The notes: generated by a model from the letters alone, not told the origin. Shown: positions 45,142 to 55,802, counted from the stretch's first letter. The stretch is DNA of 64,000 bases from Psococerastis gibbosa (GCA_963971405.1 OZ020486.1:6843419-6907418), one strand, 5' to 3'. Numbers and translations: made by a program.

Positions 45142-45403
45142 CAGTGACGTAAATAACTTCTGCTTCGCCCTGCAAGACCTTTCGTGCGCCCTACATTTTC
45201 TAATTTTCTAATTATTTCATTTTTTTATTGCGTGATAGGCAATAGTGGAATTATTGTCAACATAGATAACAAATTGAAATTGAATATTTTTATTAATACG
45301 CAAGTTTCTAAATTATTTCATTATTTTGGGAGCCAAAGTGCAATGCTGCGCCCCCCCCCCCCACACTACGACGGGGATTACGGGGATGTTATTAACGCCA
45401 CTG
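45142..45403. mobile_element. hAT-like MITE with CAGTGACGTAAATAAC ends
   Basis: The ends CAGTGACGTAAATAAC and GTTATTAACGCCACTG are imperfect inverted copies. The flanks GTTGTAGC and GTTGCAGT match at 6 of 8. A run of 12 C precedes the right end. Confidence 0.65.
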
Positions 45404-45409
45404 GTTGCA

Positions 45410-46425
45410 GTGTACAGAGACAACAAATCATCCGCTCGTTGGTTAGCTAGGAACCCCCTGCACCGAATCTAGTCAAAGTTCAAAGTTCAAAGTACAGTCA
45501 CGGCGGGGAAAAAATCAGTCCTATTACTTTCCGGACAGACCTTGTATTGTGAAATATTAGTGATCCTCACCAGCGCACTGCCATAGCAGACAATTTGAGT
45601 ATAGGCTTCTTTAATCACTGCTACTGAAATATCAAGGAACCCAAGAAATTCAATAAGGATTGCTCCAATTTGACCGAGCCGCATAACTTGAGGGATTGTT
45701 TCTTGGAAGTGGGAGGAGAATTGAGTCTCGGAAGTTTACTCACCAAGAAACTTGCGTCATGCCGGACAGCTCCAAGGGGGGGGGGAGGAGGGGAGGGGGC
45801 AGTCTATGGGACGCTAAGGGGTCAGCATAAATCTTACTGATGATGAAAGGCCCCATAGCCTCACGTTTCTGTCTTGCACTGTTGGTTATAAATTATTCAA
45901 ACGTCAGATGGCTCTGTATACACAACAGCATAGCAGCGATTTCTTATTTCAAGTACGTCGTTATTAAAGTTGCAGGGGTCTGTTAGTTGTTTATAGCACG
46001 AACTTTATATGTTTTTCTTTCCGCTTTTTACCCTAATGACCTGCAACAAGTGTATTTTATATTATATGTTTTTTTTTTTTTAAATATATAAAGACAATTA
46101 AGAACATCTTCCTTAAGTCTGGATGAAGCTGACGTCTAGGCTCTAGTTGGTGTTGTTTTGATTTTGGTGGTGTCAGTAATTTTACCTATTTACCTGTTCT
46201 GTGGTCATTTCAAACTATAAAACTACCCTTGTTGCATTCACATGGAGAATATATAGAGGGGTATACTCTTCCACATACTTATTGGAAAATTGTAAGAAGA
46301 TCAACCGTGACCCCAACGCAACGGCCCCGCGCTCCCATCTTCTAAGATAAACTGAGAATGACCGTACGCTTGAGAATGCCTTTTAGCAGTGAGAAGTCAA
46401 TTTATTATGTGTATTTTTCTCTTAA
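45410..46425. other. Intron 4, no gene
   Basis: G-rich patches near 45776-45802 and a T run near 46070. No assignment is made. Confidence 0.4.
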
Positions 46426-46429
46426 ACGA

Positions 46430-46575
46430 AATGAAATGAAATGAAATGAAGTTATAATAGGCCATTTTAACCACATGCAGTACAGTGTTACAATAAAAGT
46501 TACTGCATGTGCTCGGCACCGTCAAAAATTATAAATAGCTATATACATATATAGATTTTAAAAAAAAACTACATA
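46430..46575 (-). mobile_element. LINE 3' UTR fragment
   Basis: It is a minus-strand match to 17040-17220, starting with the (GAAAT)n tail complement. Only the 3' end is present, as expected for a 5'-truncated LINE insertion. Confidence 0.65.
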
Positions 46576-46579
46576 TACG

Positions 46580-47265
46580 CCGCGCCGTAGGCCCGTACTA
46601 ATACGCATTTAAAGAAAAGGTGCCTATTTAAACGTAAACAAACATGTTCAAACTAAGCCATTCCGAATGTACAACAATAAAGGTTAAAATGTTTAATGTT
46701 CTTGTTAATGTTTCTTGACACCCTTGACTTGACTTTATAGAAAGGGATGTGTTCTATAATGTGTTTTTTTTTAAAGACACATTGCCAGTTGACCTCCCAC
46801 TATACTCGAAAGGGCTACAATATTTATATGCTAAATAGCCGATACAGAAAATAGTGATTCAGTGAATTGTTTCTTCGTCTTCTTTCTCTCCTGGAAATTA
46901 GTGATTTTGGATTTAAATGTGATTTGCGAATTAAGGTTTCGACTTGAGGATATTTAAATGTTAAGCCGATTAGCGCATCATTTGTAGGCTTACATTCCTT
47001 GGACATAAAAGGCCCTACTCATCACCAAAAAGTCCTTGTCATAACCACCACACGGCACAGCCATGCATTGGTAGATGGCGGTGCCGCTCAGTATTATTTT
47101 CCGATACACTTCTAGCAATGGTGGGACCAGGCATGTGGTGGATCACACCAACGTTGCCGAAGCATCAAAGCTACTGAATTATTATTCTATTTTTTAAGGA
47201 CTTTTTATGGACCAATATTAATTTTATTGTCCAATACCAATGACCCTATGGATTTCGGAAATTAT
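46580..47265. other. Intron 4, unassigned
   Basis: No gene or known repeat was recognised apart from a TTTTTTAAGGACTTTTTATGG phrase like the SINE C tail near 47191. Confidence 0.35.
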
Positions 47266-47269
47266 TGGT

Positions 47270-48660
47270 ATTGAGGAACCAGTAGAATCCGGGCTGATGG
47301 GCCGTGGTCGAAGTGAAAGCGAACTTCCAAACGTTTCGTCAACATCTGCGGTCGACATCTTCAGTGGAACTGCGTAGACTTTTAAGATTGTATCTCGGAG
47401 GCTCAGCAGCGACTGTGAGGGCAGGAGGTTGTGCTCTGAAATTTATACTAAGATGCGGGGTGGTGGGGGGTGGAGGCGGAGTCATCCTCGCTCCTGATTG
47501 GCTCCCTACTACCTCAACCTGATTTCCGGATGATGACACCAGTTTCTTTGCTGTAGTCTTGTTTAAGGCTGGATACCAAATTCTATTGACCTTTAATCAT
47601 TCTTCATTCCTATTGAAGTTATGCGGGTGCTTGTAGATCTCTATAGCCTCTCTGTTTAATTTTCTCGTAGGCTTGTAAATAGTCTTCACATTGTGCCGTA
47701 AGAAGAGTTTATCTATACGGTCTGAGACTCCCTTGATGAATGGAAGGCAGAGTAGGCCAGTAGTACTTGGGGGTGCGTCTTGCCGAGCGGATCTATTCAT
47801 GCGGGGTCGGATGGCGCGGGCTATTTCTCGTGCGCTGTATCCATTCGATTGCAGTGCCGTGTCTAAGTGCTTGAGTTCCCGTTGAAGAAATGTTGGTTCG
47901 CAGATTCTGTTGGCACGGTGGATGAGTGTCGTTATCATGGCTCGTTTTTGGCTCGGATGATGGTTAGAATTTTTGTTCAAGTATCTATCCGTGTGGGTCG
48001 GTTTTCGATACACTGTGTGGCCCAGAGTTCCGTCTTCTTTCTTCGTTACCAACACATCAAGAAAAGCCAACCGACCATTGTTTTCCTGTTCCATCGTGAA
48101 TTGGATGTTTGCATGGACCGAGTTTATATGATCCAGGAAATTCTCCAGGTTCTTTTGGCCATGACTCCATACCACGAAGGTGTCATCAACATACCGGAAC
48201 CAACATTTCGGTTGTAGAGGGGCTGAGTTCAAAGCTGTATTTTCAAAGAACTCCATGTAGAAGTTAGCGACTACTGGACTGATTGGGCTGCCCATCGCGA
48301 CTCCATCCAATTGTTCATAGAAGGTCGAATTCCATTGAAAATACGTCGTTGTCAGCACATGGTGGAACAAAGCAGCGATGTCATCCGTGAATTTTTCTTT
48401 TATCAACTCCACAGTCTCCTTGATGGGTACCATTGTGAAGAGTGACACGACATCAAAGCTTACCAGTATATAACCAGGTTCCAGGCGGATAGTTTTCAGT
48501 TTTTCGATGAAGTGCGTAGAATCCTTGATGAACGACTCATTATCCCCTATATGCACTTGAAGGAGTTTCGTAAGGTACTTCGCTAAGCCAAAAGTGGGGG
48601 ATCCGATCGCACTAACAATAGGGCGCAATGGTACATCCGGCTTGTGGATTTTTGATTATT
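47270..48660 (-). mobile_element. Penelope-like retroelement, endonuclease core deleted
   Basis: The 343-codon frame (48628 to 47597) carries Penelope RT blocks in order: LRPIVSAIGSPTFGLAKYLT, SFDVVSLF, GVAMGSPISPVVANFYMEFF, RYVDDTFVVW and LAFLDVLV. Upstream, in frame, is KIHKPDVP, and a stop just before it marks the 5' truncation. The usual C-terminal GIY-YIG nuclease is missing: VKTIYKPTRKL runs directly into NREAIEIYKHPHNFNR, the extreme end of that domain, so about 100 codons are lost. An in-frame TGA follows, then LKVNRIWYPALNK. The 3' end (47420-47270) is the terminal unit also found alone at 23194 and 63598. The element cannot encode the nuclease. Confidence 0.88.
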
Positions 48661-48685
48661 GTTTCGGTATGATTTTTTTGTCATT

Positions 48686-48815
48686 GGCAAACTGATATAC
48701 CACGTTCTCAACATCAACCTACATCGGCTACAGGCGATAATGGACAAGCTGAGACAAGCTTGCCATTGACGCATTGAAACAGGCGAAAGCATGACAAACC
48801 AAGTACTGATACGAG
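48686..48815 (+). repeat. Family B repeat, copy 3
   Basis: It contains GGCAAACTGATATACCACGT, CATCGGCTACAGGCGATAAT and GGACAAGCTGAGACAAGCTT. It abuts the truncated 5' end of the Penelope-like element. Confidence 0.6.
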
Positions 48816-48819
48816 TCAA

Positions 48820-49487
48820 AGCTACTGAAAGTGGAAAACTTTCCCAAATTTCCAATGATCCTTCCGATTCCACTTTCTATAGCTTTACCAACGCTATGAA
48901 ACCAATTAGTTATTAACCATATGGCGTCGTCGTTGAAGACACAGCATGAATTATTAATCAATATTTTGCAAAGGTTCGCAGTATAATAAATTGAAATTGG
49001 GACTCGCATCGGATCCTTTGAATTTCTTTCCTGATCCTCCTCCTTCTGCCCCCCCCCCCCCCCCCCATTTCTCTCAGTCCCTTCCCCTTGATGACGAAAT
49101 TCCTCGGCATGGCCATTCATCCCTCTTGTGGGAGAGCCCTCACAACTGATCCTTTTTACCCTTGGAAATGAAATCTCTTTTTGCCGAAAACTTCAAAATC
49201 AAGTTATTACCCTTTTACCATCTCTCTCGGGTATTTTACTTGCGTGAACTACTGGCCCGATTTAGATGAAGTGCTATGCGTCGATTTTGTTTTGCTGTAA
49301 ACTGCCCGGCTAAAAATAAGTTTTAGTTACCACTCATAACAAAGATGAAATAATAAGACAAGGTAGGGCGCACCAAAGGACTTGCGGGGGGGGGGGGCAA
49401 CAAAATTTATTTACGCTACTGCCACCACCCCTCTTGAATACAACCCACGACCTTCCATCCACTCGGATATAAGGCTAACAGGTATAT
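48820..49487. other. Intron 4, homopolymer-rich
   Basis: A C run of about 16 lies at 49050-49066 and a G run of about 12 near 49385-49397. Open frames over them are not genes. Confidence 0.4.
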
Positions 49488-49492
49488 GACAG

Positions 49493-49627
49493 TATTCCAA
49501 TAATTAAATAAATACATCATGAGAAACTGAACTGTATTTACTTAGTAGCCATCTTGGAATGACGTAAAATAAAAGTAAACAAAAAGAACCAAACAACCAC
49601 AGAGTGCGCTTAGCTCAAAGTTCAATA
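49493..49627 (-). repeat. copia 3' LTR (135 bp)
   Basis: It is the downstream LTR in the element's own orientation. I see no difference from 53616-53750. Confidence 0.93.
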
Positions 49628-49634
49628 GTCCCTC

Positions 49635-52600
49635 CTAAGCGCACAGTCCCATCATCCTATAGAAACTTTCAACCTTAGCACAGTCCGTTACTCTCTTAGT
49701 GAAGACATCTGCGATCTGTTTATTTCCTGGTACATGTTCGATGTCGAATACGCCTTGTTTGACCATTTGTCTTACATAGTGGTACCTAACTTCCACATGC
49801 TTTGTTCGTTTGTGGAATTCAGGGTTTTTTGATAACATCACGGCTCCCAGATTGTCACAAAAAATAGTACATATTGTACGAACGGAAAGTTCTTCAAATA
49901 ACTGTTTGAGCCACACCATTTGTTTTGCCGCCTCGCTTGCAGCAATATATTCGGCTTCCGTGGTTGATAATGAAACACTTTGTTGCTTCTGACTCATCCA
50001 GCTGATTGCTCCACCGGCATACAAGCAAACAACTCCTGAACGTGATTTTCTTGTTGCTTCATCTCTTGCGAAATCTGCGTCGCAATACCCTTGTAGGACA
50101 TCACTCAGTCCTTTTTTGTACATAAGACGGTAGTCAACTGTCCCTTTCAAGTATCGAAATATTCTTTTTACATTCGTCCAATCTTGAGTGGTGGGATGTT
50201 CCATGTGCTGGGCACACATGCTTACAGCCAACGCCAAATCCGGTCTTGTTGATGTCATTAAGAACATTAAGCTCCCAAGAGCCTCACGATATGGAACTTT
50301 TGCAGACAGTGGCTTATTGTCCGTAACTTCAGGTCTTGTTGCTGCTATGGGAGATGAAACGGCATTCGACTCCGCCATGTTGAACTTCTCGAGAATCTTC
50401 AGAACATATGACTTTTGGTTTAAGGAGATAGACCCATCCTTTTCTTGAACAATAGAAATACCCAAATAACAGTTAGGCTCAGACACTTTTGCTTTAAACT
50501 CAGTAGTGAGTGCTTCAATAAATGCATTTATATCGCTTTCATCTGAACTAACGCAAAGTCCATCATCGACATAGCACAGTACAAAGAGTTTACGTCCATT
50601 TATTTTTCGGACAAATAGACAGGGGTCAGAAACACTCACTATAAAACCAAATTTCTTCATGAACTCGATAAAATGCTCATTCCACGCTCGAGGACTTTGC
50701 TTTAAACCATATAGGCTTTTCTTAAGCTTCCACACCCGTCCACTGCCATCATCATACCCTTCAGGCTGCTGAACATAGACGTCTTCTTTGATATTAGCGT
50801 ACAAGAAAGCGGTCTTAATATCAAACTGCTTCATCTTCAGTCCCTCTGCAGCTGCAACCGCAATTACTGATCGAACTGTTTCAAGTCGAGCCACTGGAGA
50901 AAATGTTTCTTCAAAGTCATTTCCGGCTTTCTGTGCATATCCTTTAGCGACAAGTCTAGCCTTGAACATTTCCGCTTCTCCTTCTGCATTGAACTTTTTC
51001 CGTAAAACCCAACGGCACTGAATTATTTTCTTGTTATCAGGCTTTTCAGTCATTTCAAATACTTCATTCTCATACATTGACTGCATTTCTTGGTCCATTG
51101 CTGCCTTCCAACTAGCTTTTTCTTCACCTTGCATGGCATCGGTATATGTATGCGGGCAGTCTGCAAGTAAAACGTAGTCGTTCAAACGAGCTGCTAGTTT
51201 TCGAGTTCTAATAGAACGCCCTGCAAAGCTGGATTCAACGCTATTTGACCCCTCTTCAGCCTCAATGGTGTTCGATGAGTCTGAATCGTCTTCAACTTCG
51301 TCGACTTCAGGTGGTGATAATCCCTCTTCGGCGGAGGTGTGTTGTTTAATATCAAGTTTAGGACCCGAATCGGAATTTGGTTTATTCTCTACTTCATAGA
51401 GAGGAGTTTTCGGTTTATCGGAGTTTTCGCCATACGGTGCAAAAATAACATCTTTACTACGAACAACTGTTTTTCGGTTAAATACACGGTATCCATCGTG
51501 TTCGCCACAATAACCAACGAAAACACCCTTTTCAGACTTCTGTGACCACTTGTTGCGTTTTTCTTTAGGAATGTGTACATAACACACTTCCCCAAAAGAA
51601 CGAAAATGTTTTATTGCAGGTGGGTCCTTATTAAACCAAATTTCGTAGGGGGTTTTTCCTTTAACTGGCGTCGGTCCACTTCTGTTTATTACGTGGCAAG
51701 GAAGGTTCAAAGCTTCAGCCCATAATGACCTCGGAAGATCTTTGTTAGCGAGCATGGTTCTGGCACTTTCAACTAGAGTTCTATTTTCACGTTCGACAGC
51801 ACCCATTTGTTCGTGAGCATATGGCATTGAAGTACGAATAGCAATACCTTTTTCTCGCAATAGCTTACGACATTCATTATTGTCTATTTCCTTGCCACCA
51901 TCACTCATAAATTCTTTAATGCGATTTCCCGCATTTTCTGCCTCAGCTAGGAATATCTTCAGGCATTCAGGGAATTCGCTTTTAACAGCAACAAAAAATA
52001 CCCTTCGAAACTTTGAAAAATTGTCCTTAAAAACAATTGCGTACCGCGATTTTCCCAATGACTGTTCGGGCATGGGTCCACATAAATCAGCACTGATTAT
52101 GTCACCAGGAGCAGCAGAACGAACAGTTCGTGTACGGTATGTAGAGCGGTGTTGTTTTCCCATGACACAGTCTGCGCAAAATATCTTATCCTCCCTCCAT
52201 GGGATATCTCGTGAACGTAAGTAGCGCCGTACATGGTCTTTATTCTGGTGAGCAAGTCGTTCGTGCCATACTTGAAGTGGTTCCATATTGTTACCTGCTG
52301 CAACGTGTGCCTCTGCCCTTTCTTCTGGACTAAGAAGTTCAATATCCACTTCATACAAGCCACCTTTTCTCCAACCGTACAAATGGGGAACTTCGTCAAA
52401 TGTGAAGACACAGCTGTTTTTGTCCGCACTGAACTTAAAGCCCTTATCCAGTACCTTACCCACTGATAATAACGGCCTGTGCAGCTCGGGAACGAGCCAT
52501 ACTTGCTGCAATGTCTTCTTGCGCGCGATATTACCCATAGATTTGACCCGTACAGTTCCTTCACCAAGAGCTTTTACGCCTTCACCATTCCCAACAATCA

Positions 52601-53558
52601 CCGTCACTGGCTCCTTAAATGGGGTATAAGTCTGGAACCAATCTTTGTTCTGAATCATGTGATGACTTGCACCTGAATCTGCGACAAACCTATCGCTGTT
52701 ACTTGCCATGAGGAATGCAGTGCACAAAAAATTTCCAGACTTATCGTTATCCTTAGGCTTATTGTAACGATTGTCTCCATTAGATTCCGTCCTTACATTT
52801 TTGTCTTTTGTTGGACACTGGCTGGCATAATGCCCCCTCTCGGAGCAAGAAAAACAGATTATATTCTTTGATCGGTCCCTGGGTCTTGATTCATACCTTG
52901 ACCTCACAGTTAAAGCTGAGCTTTCAGCACTTCGGCGACTAGGCAGTCTTCCCTCAATTAAACGTAACCTCTCAGTTAATAAATCAATGCTTCTGTCTTT
53001 CATAGGAATGCTTTCCCACACTGACTTGAACTCAAAATATTCGTTCGGCAATAAAGTTATTACACGGGACATTAAAACTATGCACGGTAACTCGCTTGCA
53101 TTGTGCTTAACAAGTTCTTCATTTATTTCATGAAACATCAGTTGCATTCTCGAAATGAATTTAACTAGTTCCTCATCCTCACCAATTTTTGCCGAAAAGA
53201 ACAGTTCTAGGTTTCTGTCTAACCTCTGGCTTGAGGAATGTTCATAAACACTAAGCAGTTTCTTAAAAATGTCATTACCTGAGTCACAAGTAGCCGTCAA
53301 TTCTACATGGGCGTCATCTAGGCTACTGACAATCAATACTTGCGCTAGTGCATCCAACTTTTCAAAATTAGTATTAGCAATTACAAAATTACAAAAGTTA
53401 TCGGGGTCGGCACCTTTCATGGGAGGACTCGGCCTCGTGGTTGATCCATTTACCACGTCGGCCACTCCATGATGCTTGAACATTAGTTCCATCTGACGCT
53501 TCCACCGTCTCCATGCCGAAGCACCGTCCAACTTCTGAATGTTTACTTTTAGATCCAT
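49635..53558 (-). CDS. copia Gag-Pol polyprotein, 1307 aa, intact
   Basis: The single polyprotein is in copia order. Gag comes first, with a CCHC knuckle (C235, C238, H243, C248), then an aspartic protease (VADSGASHH, D294). The integrase has its HHCC finger (H432, H437, C461, C464) and a D-D-35-E triad (D491, D553, E589). The reverse transcriptase follows (QFDIKTAFLY, D913; YVDD at 996-999), then RNase H (D1160, E1201, D1235) and the closing KHVEVRYHYVR motif. All catalytic residues I can check are present and no stop interrupts it. ATG 53558 is the first ATG after the primer-binding site, and TAG 49635 lies just before the purine tract. Host promoter sequences were not identified; the LTR should supply them. 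Confidence 0.96.
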   Translation of the reverse strand: MDLKVNIQKLDGASAWRRWKRQMELMFKHHGVADVVNGSTTRPSPPMKGADPDNFCNFVIANTNFEKLDALAQVLIVSSLDDAHVELTATCDSGNDIFKKLLSVYEHSSSQRLDRNLELFFSAKIGEDEELVKFISRMQLMFHEINEELVKHNASELPCIVLMSRVITLLPNEYFEFKSVWESIPMKDRSIDLLTERLRLIEGRLPSRRSAESSALTVRSRYESRPRDRSKNIICFSCSERGHYASQCPTKDKNVRTESNGDNRYNKPKDNDKSGNFLCTAFLMASNSDRFVADSGASHHMIQNKDWFQTYTPFKEPVTVIVGNGEGVKALGEGTVRVKSMGNIARKKTLQQVWLVPELHRPLLSVGKVLDKGFKFSADKNSCVFTFDEVPHLYGWRKGGLYEVDIELLSPEERAEAHVAAGNNMEPLQVWHERLAHQNKDHVRRYLRSRDIPWREDKIFCADCVMGKQHRSTYRTRTVRSAAPGDIISADLCGPMPEQSLGKSRYAIVFKDNFSKFRRVFFVAVKSEFPECLKIFLAEAENAGNRIKEFMSDGGKEIDNNECRKLLREKGIAIRTSMPYAHEQMGAVERENRTLVESARTMLANKDLPRSLWAEALNLPCHVINRSGPTPVKGKTPYEIWFNKDPPAIKHFRSFGEVCYVHIPKEKRNKWSQKSEKGVFVGYCGEHDGYRVFNRKTVVRSKDVIFAPYGENSDKPKTPLYEVENKPNSDSGPKLDIKQHTSAEEGLSPPEVDEVEDDSDSSNTIEAEEGSNSVESSFAGRSIRTRKLAARLNDYVLLADCPHTYTDAMQGEEKASWKAAMDQEMQSMYENEVFEMTEKPDNKKIIQCRWVLRKKFNAEGEAEMFKARLVAKGYAQKAGNDFEETFSPVARLETVRSVIAVAAAEGLKMKQFDIKTAFLYANIKEDVYVQQPEGYDDGSGRVWKLKKSLYGLKQSPRAWNEHFIEFMKKFGFIVSVSDPCLFVRKINGRKLFVLCYVDDGLCVSSDESDINAFIEALTTEFKAKVSEPNCYLGISIVQEKDGSISLNQKSYVLKILEKFNMAESNAVSSPIAATRPEVTDNKPLSAKVPYREALGSLMFLMTSTRPDLALAVSMCAQHMEHPTTQDWTNVKRIFRYLKGTVDYRLMYKKGLSDVLQGYCDADFARDEATRKSRSGVVCLYAGGAISWMSQKQQSVSLSTTEAEYIAASEAAKQMVWLKQLFEELSVRTICTIFCDNLGAVMLSKNPEFHKRTKHVEVRYHYVRQMVKQGVFDIEHVPGNKQIADVFTKRVTDCAKVESFYRMMGLCA

Positions 53559-53615
53559 CCTGAATCTATAATTTGCGCACTTTTGTGTTATAAAAACATG
53601 CTGGGCACCATAACC

Positions 53616-53750
53616 TATTCCAATAATTAAATAAATACATCATGAGAAACTGAACTGTATTTACTTAGTAGCCATCTTGGAATGACGTAAAATAAAAGTA
53701 AACAAAAAGAACCAAACAACCACAGAGTGCGCTTAGCTCAAAGTTCAATA
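53616..53750 (-). repeat. copia 5' LTR (135 bp)
   Basis: It is the upstream LTR in element orientation, followed by the primer-binding-site-like GGTTATGGTGCCCAGC at 53615-53600. Confidence 0.93.
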
Positions 53751-53755
53751 GACAG

Positions 53756-54426
53756 TAAATTCGTGTCAATGCTTAGCTTATACGATTCCAACAAAATTCC
53801 ATTAAAACAAGTATTTCCAACTTTCAAGTCAAGTACCGTATCGAGCAAATAAGTCAGTTCGTGAACTTATATACCGTAGCATACCTTGACTCTACGGGAT
53901 CCTAATGAAAATGCTTTACTTGCAGCAGAGTAATGAAGCGAACTTCCCAACAACGTAATTAACAAGGCAGAGAACAATTTACAACGTTAGACTAATTTAC
54001 AAGTTCTCAGCAGTATATGGGACCTCATATGAATAGTCGACACAGACTGTAATAACCTTGCAGCATTAAATATAATTAAAACTAAAGAGGCGAACTGTGC
54101 ACTGGGACGGGTTCTGACTTTCTCCCGAAAGGTTGTTGTTTCGAGTAGCTTATACAATATACCCATACTCGCTCAGTGGTGGCCCCAAGGCCCCCCCCCC
54201 CCCCCCCCGCGAAAATCCAGTGAAGACTAGATAAATGCACTTGTCACGTGAAATAAATATATAAAAAATTGTTACCATAGCTTATGGAACTAAATAAAAC
54301 AATATAACAATAATAATAATATAATATAACTTAACGAATAATATAGTACAATACTTTGTAGTATAACCCAAACCACTCCAATGCTATAGGCCTGGGATTC
54401 CCTACATTTTTTTTTTTTAATTTCAG
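53756..54426. other. End of intron 4
   Basis: It contains a SINE family C scrap at about 54110-54151 (CTGACTTTCTCCCGAAAGGT), a C run of about 19 at 54190-54208 and a polypyrimidine tract leading to the exon acceptor. Confidence 0.55.
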
Positions 54427-54549
54427 GTGGATCTATGTGACCCCAATCCATGTGCAGAAGGCCGCTTCTGCGTAGACCGCGGCAACAACTATAGCTGCGA
54501 GTGTCCAAGAGGCTACGCAGGCATGCATTGTTCCCAACCAGTCAAAGCG
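54427..54549 (+). CDS. EGF-repeat membrane protein, exon 5 in window
   Basis: It is a whole EGF repeat (EGF 6) in one exon: VDLCDPNPCAEGRFC, then VDRGNNYSCECPRG, YAGMHC and the linker SQPVKA. The acceptor is a T tract with ATTTCAG at 54426 and the donor GCG|GTAAGT at 54550. The 123 nt are phase 0 at both sides, so it could be skipped without a frameshift. CVDRGNNYSCEC fits the Asp hydroxylation consensus of calcium-binding EGFs. Confidence 0.9.
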
Positions 54550-54697
54550 GTAAGTTACCTACTTGTACGCATGAAACACATCTTGCGAGAAGATTTCGGT
54601 ACTTCTTCCGCTTCTTTGAATGTCTCTTTGAATGTATTTCACTAAGACATACTGGACGGCAACGCCATTTAGCATAAAGCCTTAAAGAGACTGCTTA

Positions 54698-55075
54698 GGC
54701 GCCCATTCCACCGACCGGCTAGGGCTATTTACAAAAACAGTGACGTAGTAGCAGACATTCAAGACTTAGGCGGGGTTTCCGCCGACCTCGCATTGCAGAA
54801 TTGACCACGGATTTGTAGTTAATATGCCATAGTTAAAATTGATCATACAGGAAAATCACAAACAAACAAACTAAAATTAAAAAATGGCGTCATGGGATAT
54901 GTTAAGTACAATTAACATTTTAATAGATTTCTATAAAAAGAAAAATTCTAATTTCCGTCAATGTTATTTGCATTTTTCAATGCGAGGTCGGTGGAAACGC
55001 CACCTAAGTCTTGAATGTCTGCTACCTCGTCACCGTTTTTGTTAATAGCCCTAGCCGGTCGGTGGAATGGGCGCC
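54698..55075. mobile_element. Harbinger-like element with ~98 bp inverted ends
   Basis: The left arm begins GGCGCCCATTCCACCGACCG and the right arm mirrors it to 55075. TTA flanks both ends (54695-54697 and 55076-55078). The arms (54698-54795 and 54978-55075) differ at only a few positions. They contain the GGCGG.GTTTCC block of the smaller GGCGG-ended MITEs. The 180 bp middle is AT-rich and non-coding. Confidence 0.85.
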
Positions 55076-55203
55076 TTAGCAGATAAGCAGATAAGAGCCC
55101 TCTGTCCCATTGCAACCGAGCTGGTCAATTCTTTGGCGAATCACCGACATGAAAATTTCTAAGTCACTGGAAAAAAATATAAATGAATTGTCTTCTCAAT
55201 TAG

Positions 55204-55443
55204 GTATGCAGTGACAACCCTTGCCACCATGGAGGCACTTGCTGGGGGAGCGTGTCTTCTTTTTACTGCGCATGCTCCCCAGGATTCACCGGCAAGAACT
55301 GTGAACAGCCCTTACTGGAGGATGAAGAGCCAAGCGAAGCTTCGGAGGACGAGGTTCCACTCGCAATGAGGCTCGAGAAACTCCATAATATTTACATTGC
55401 TGTCGGCACACTGTCTTGTGCACTACTCATTGTCATTATCATT
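55204..55443 (+). CDS. EGF-repeat membrane protein, exon 6: EGF 7 and membrane helix
   Basis: It encodes EGF 7 (VCSDNPCHHGGTC, then FYCACSPGFTGKNC), an acidic stretch (LEDEEPSEASEDE), a short basic-hydrophobic linker and most of the transmembrane helix (IYIAVGTLSCALLIVIII). The acceptor is TCAATTAG at 55203 and the donor ATT|GTAAGT at 55444; phase 0 on both sides. CHHGGTC fits the O-fucosylation consensus. Reading on past the donor gives an open frame to 55620, but the consensus GTAAGT and the exact fit of the next exon show the frame is spliced here. Confidence 0.92.
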
Positions 55444-55514
55444 GTAAGTAGACATGCGCAGAATTTTACATCGCATGTGCGTACGAAGGACAGAGGCGGC
55501 GGAAGTAGGCCACT

Positions 55515-55590
55515 ATTTGTCAAGACATGTAGAGTAGTGGTACAGACTCCAACTTTCACCCGAAAGGTTGTTGGTTCGAGTCATATCACG
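55515..55590 (+). repeat. SINE family C head fragment
   Basis: It starts GTCAAGACATGTAGAGTAGT and keeps the B box GGTTCGAGTC, then stops. It lies inside the 359 bp intron between exons 6 and 7. Confidence 0.75.
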
Positions 55591-55802
55591 GAGGGTGGTT
55601 TTAGGCTCAGGGGGTCATGAAATGAAAAGTTGTGAAGAAATTTTTTGGAAGTCGATCATTGGTCGCCGTCTCAATAGGTAGATGAATCTCCCTAAAATTC
55701 AACAGACATAGACTACCGCTTAGTTTGTGTAAACACTTTTACCTCCTCTTTTTGTGTAAAGTAACCCATCTGCTCTGGTAATTTTGACTTTGCAATTTTC
55801 AG

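Larger units (their letters stand above)
49493..53750 (-). mobile_element. Complete Ty1/copia LTR retrotransposon
   Basis: Two LTRs of 135 bp (49493-49627 and 53616-53750) look identical base for base and start/end TATTCC/CAATA on the + strand. GACAG flanks the element (49488-49492 and 53751-53755), a 5 bp duplication. On the minus strand the 5' LTR is followed by GGTTATGGTGCCCAGCATG, close to the copia-type primer-binding site derived from initiator tRNA-Met. The purine stretch TAGGAGGGA precedes the 3' LTR. One ORF fills the interior. Identical LTRs plus an open ORF imply a recent insertion. Very short LTRs recall the GalEa group of copia elements described in crustaceans; that placement is inference. 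Confidence 0.95.

Noticed and set aside
47290-47350. Hammerhead on the + strand (CTGATGG...GAAGTGAAA)
   Set aside because: The conserved A after CTGATG is replaced and stem II would have a two-base loop. The minus-strand version is the better candidate, and even that one is incomplete.
52097-52567. 156-codon minus-strand frame
   Set aside because: It is an out-of-phase shadow of the copia polyprotein, which is intact in its own frame.
55252-55620. 122-codon frame reading past exon 6
   Set aside because: The consensus donor GTAAGT at 55444 and the exact fit of the exon at 55803 show that the part after 55443 is intron, including a SINE head.
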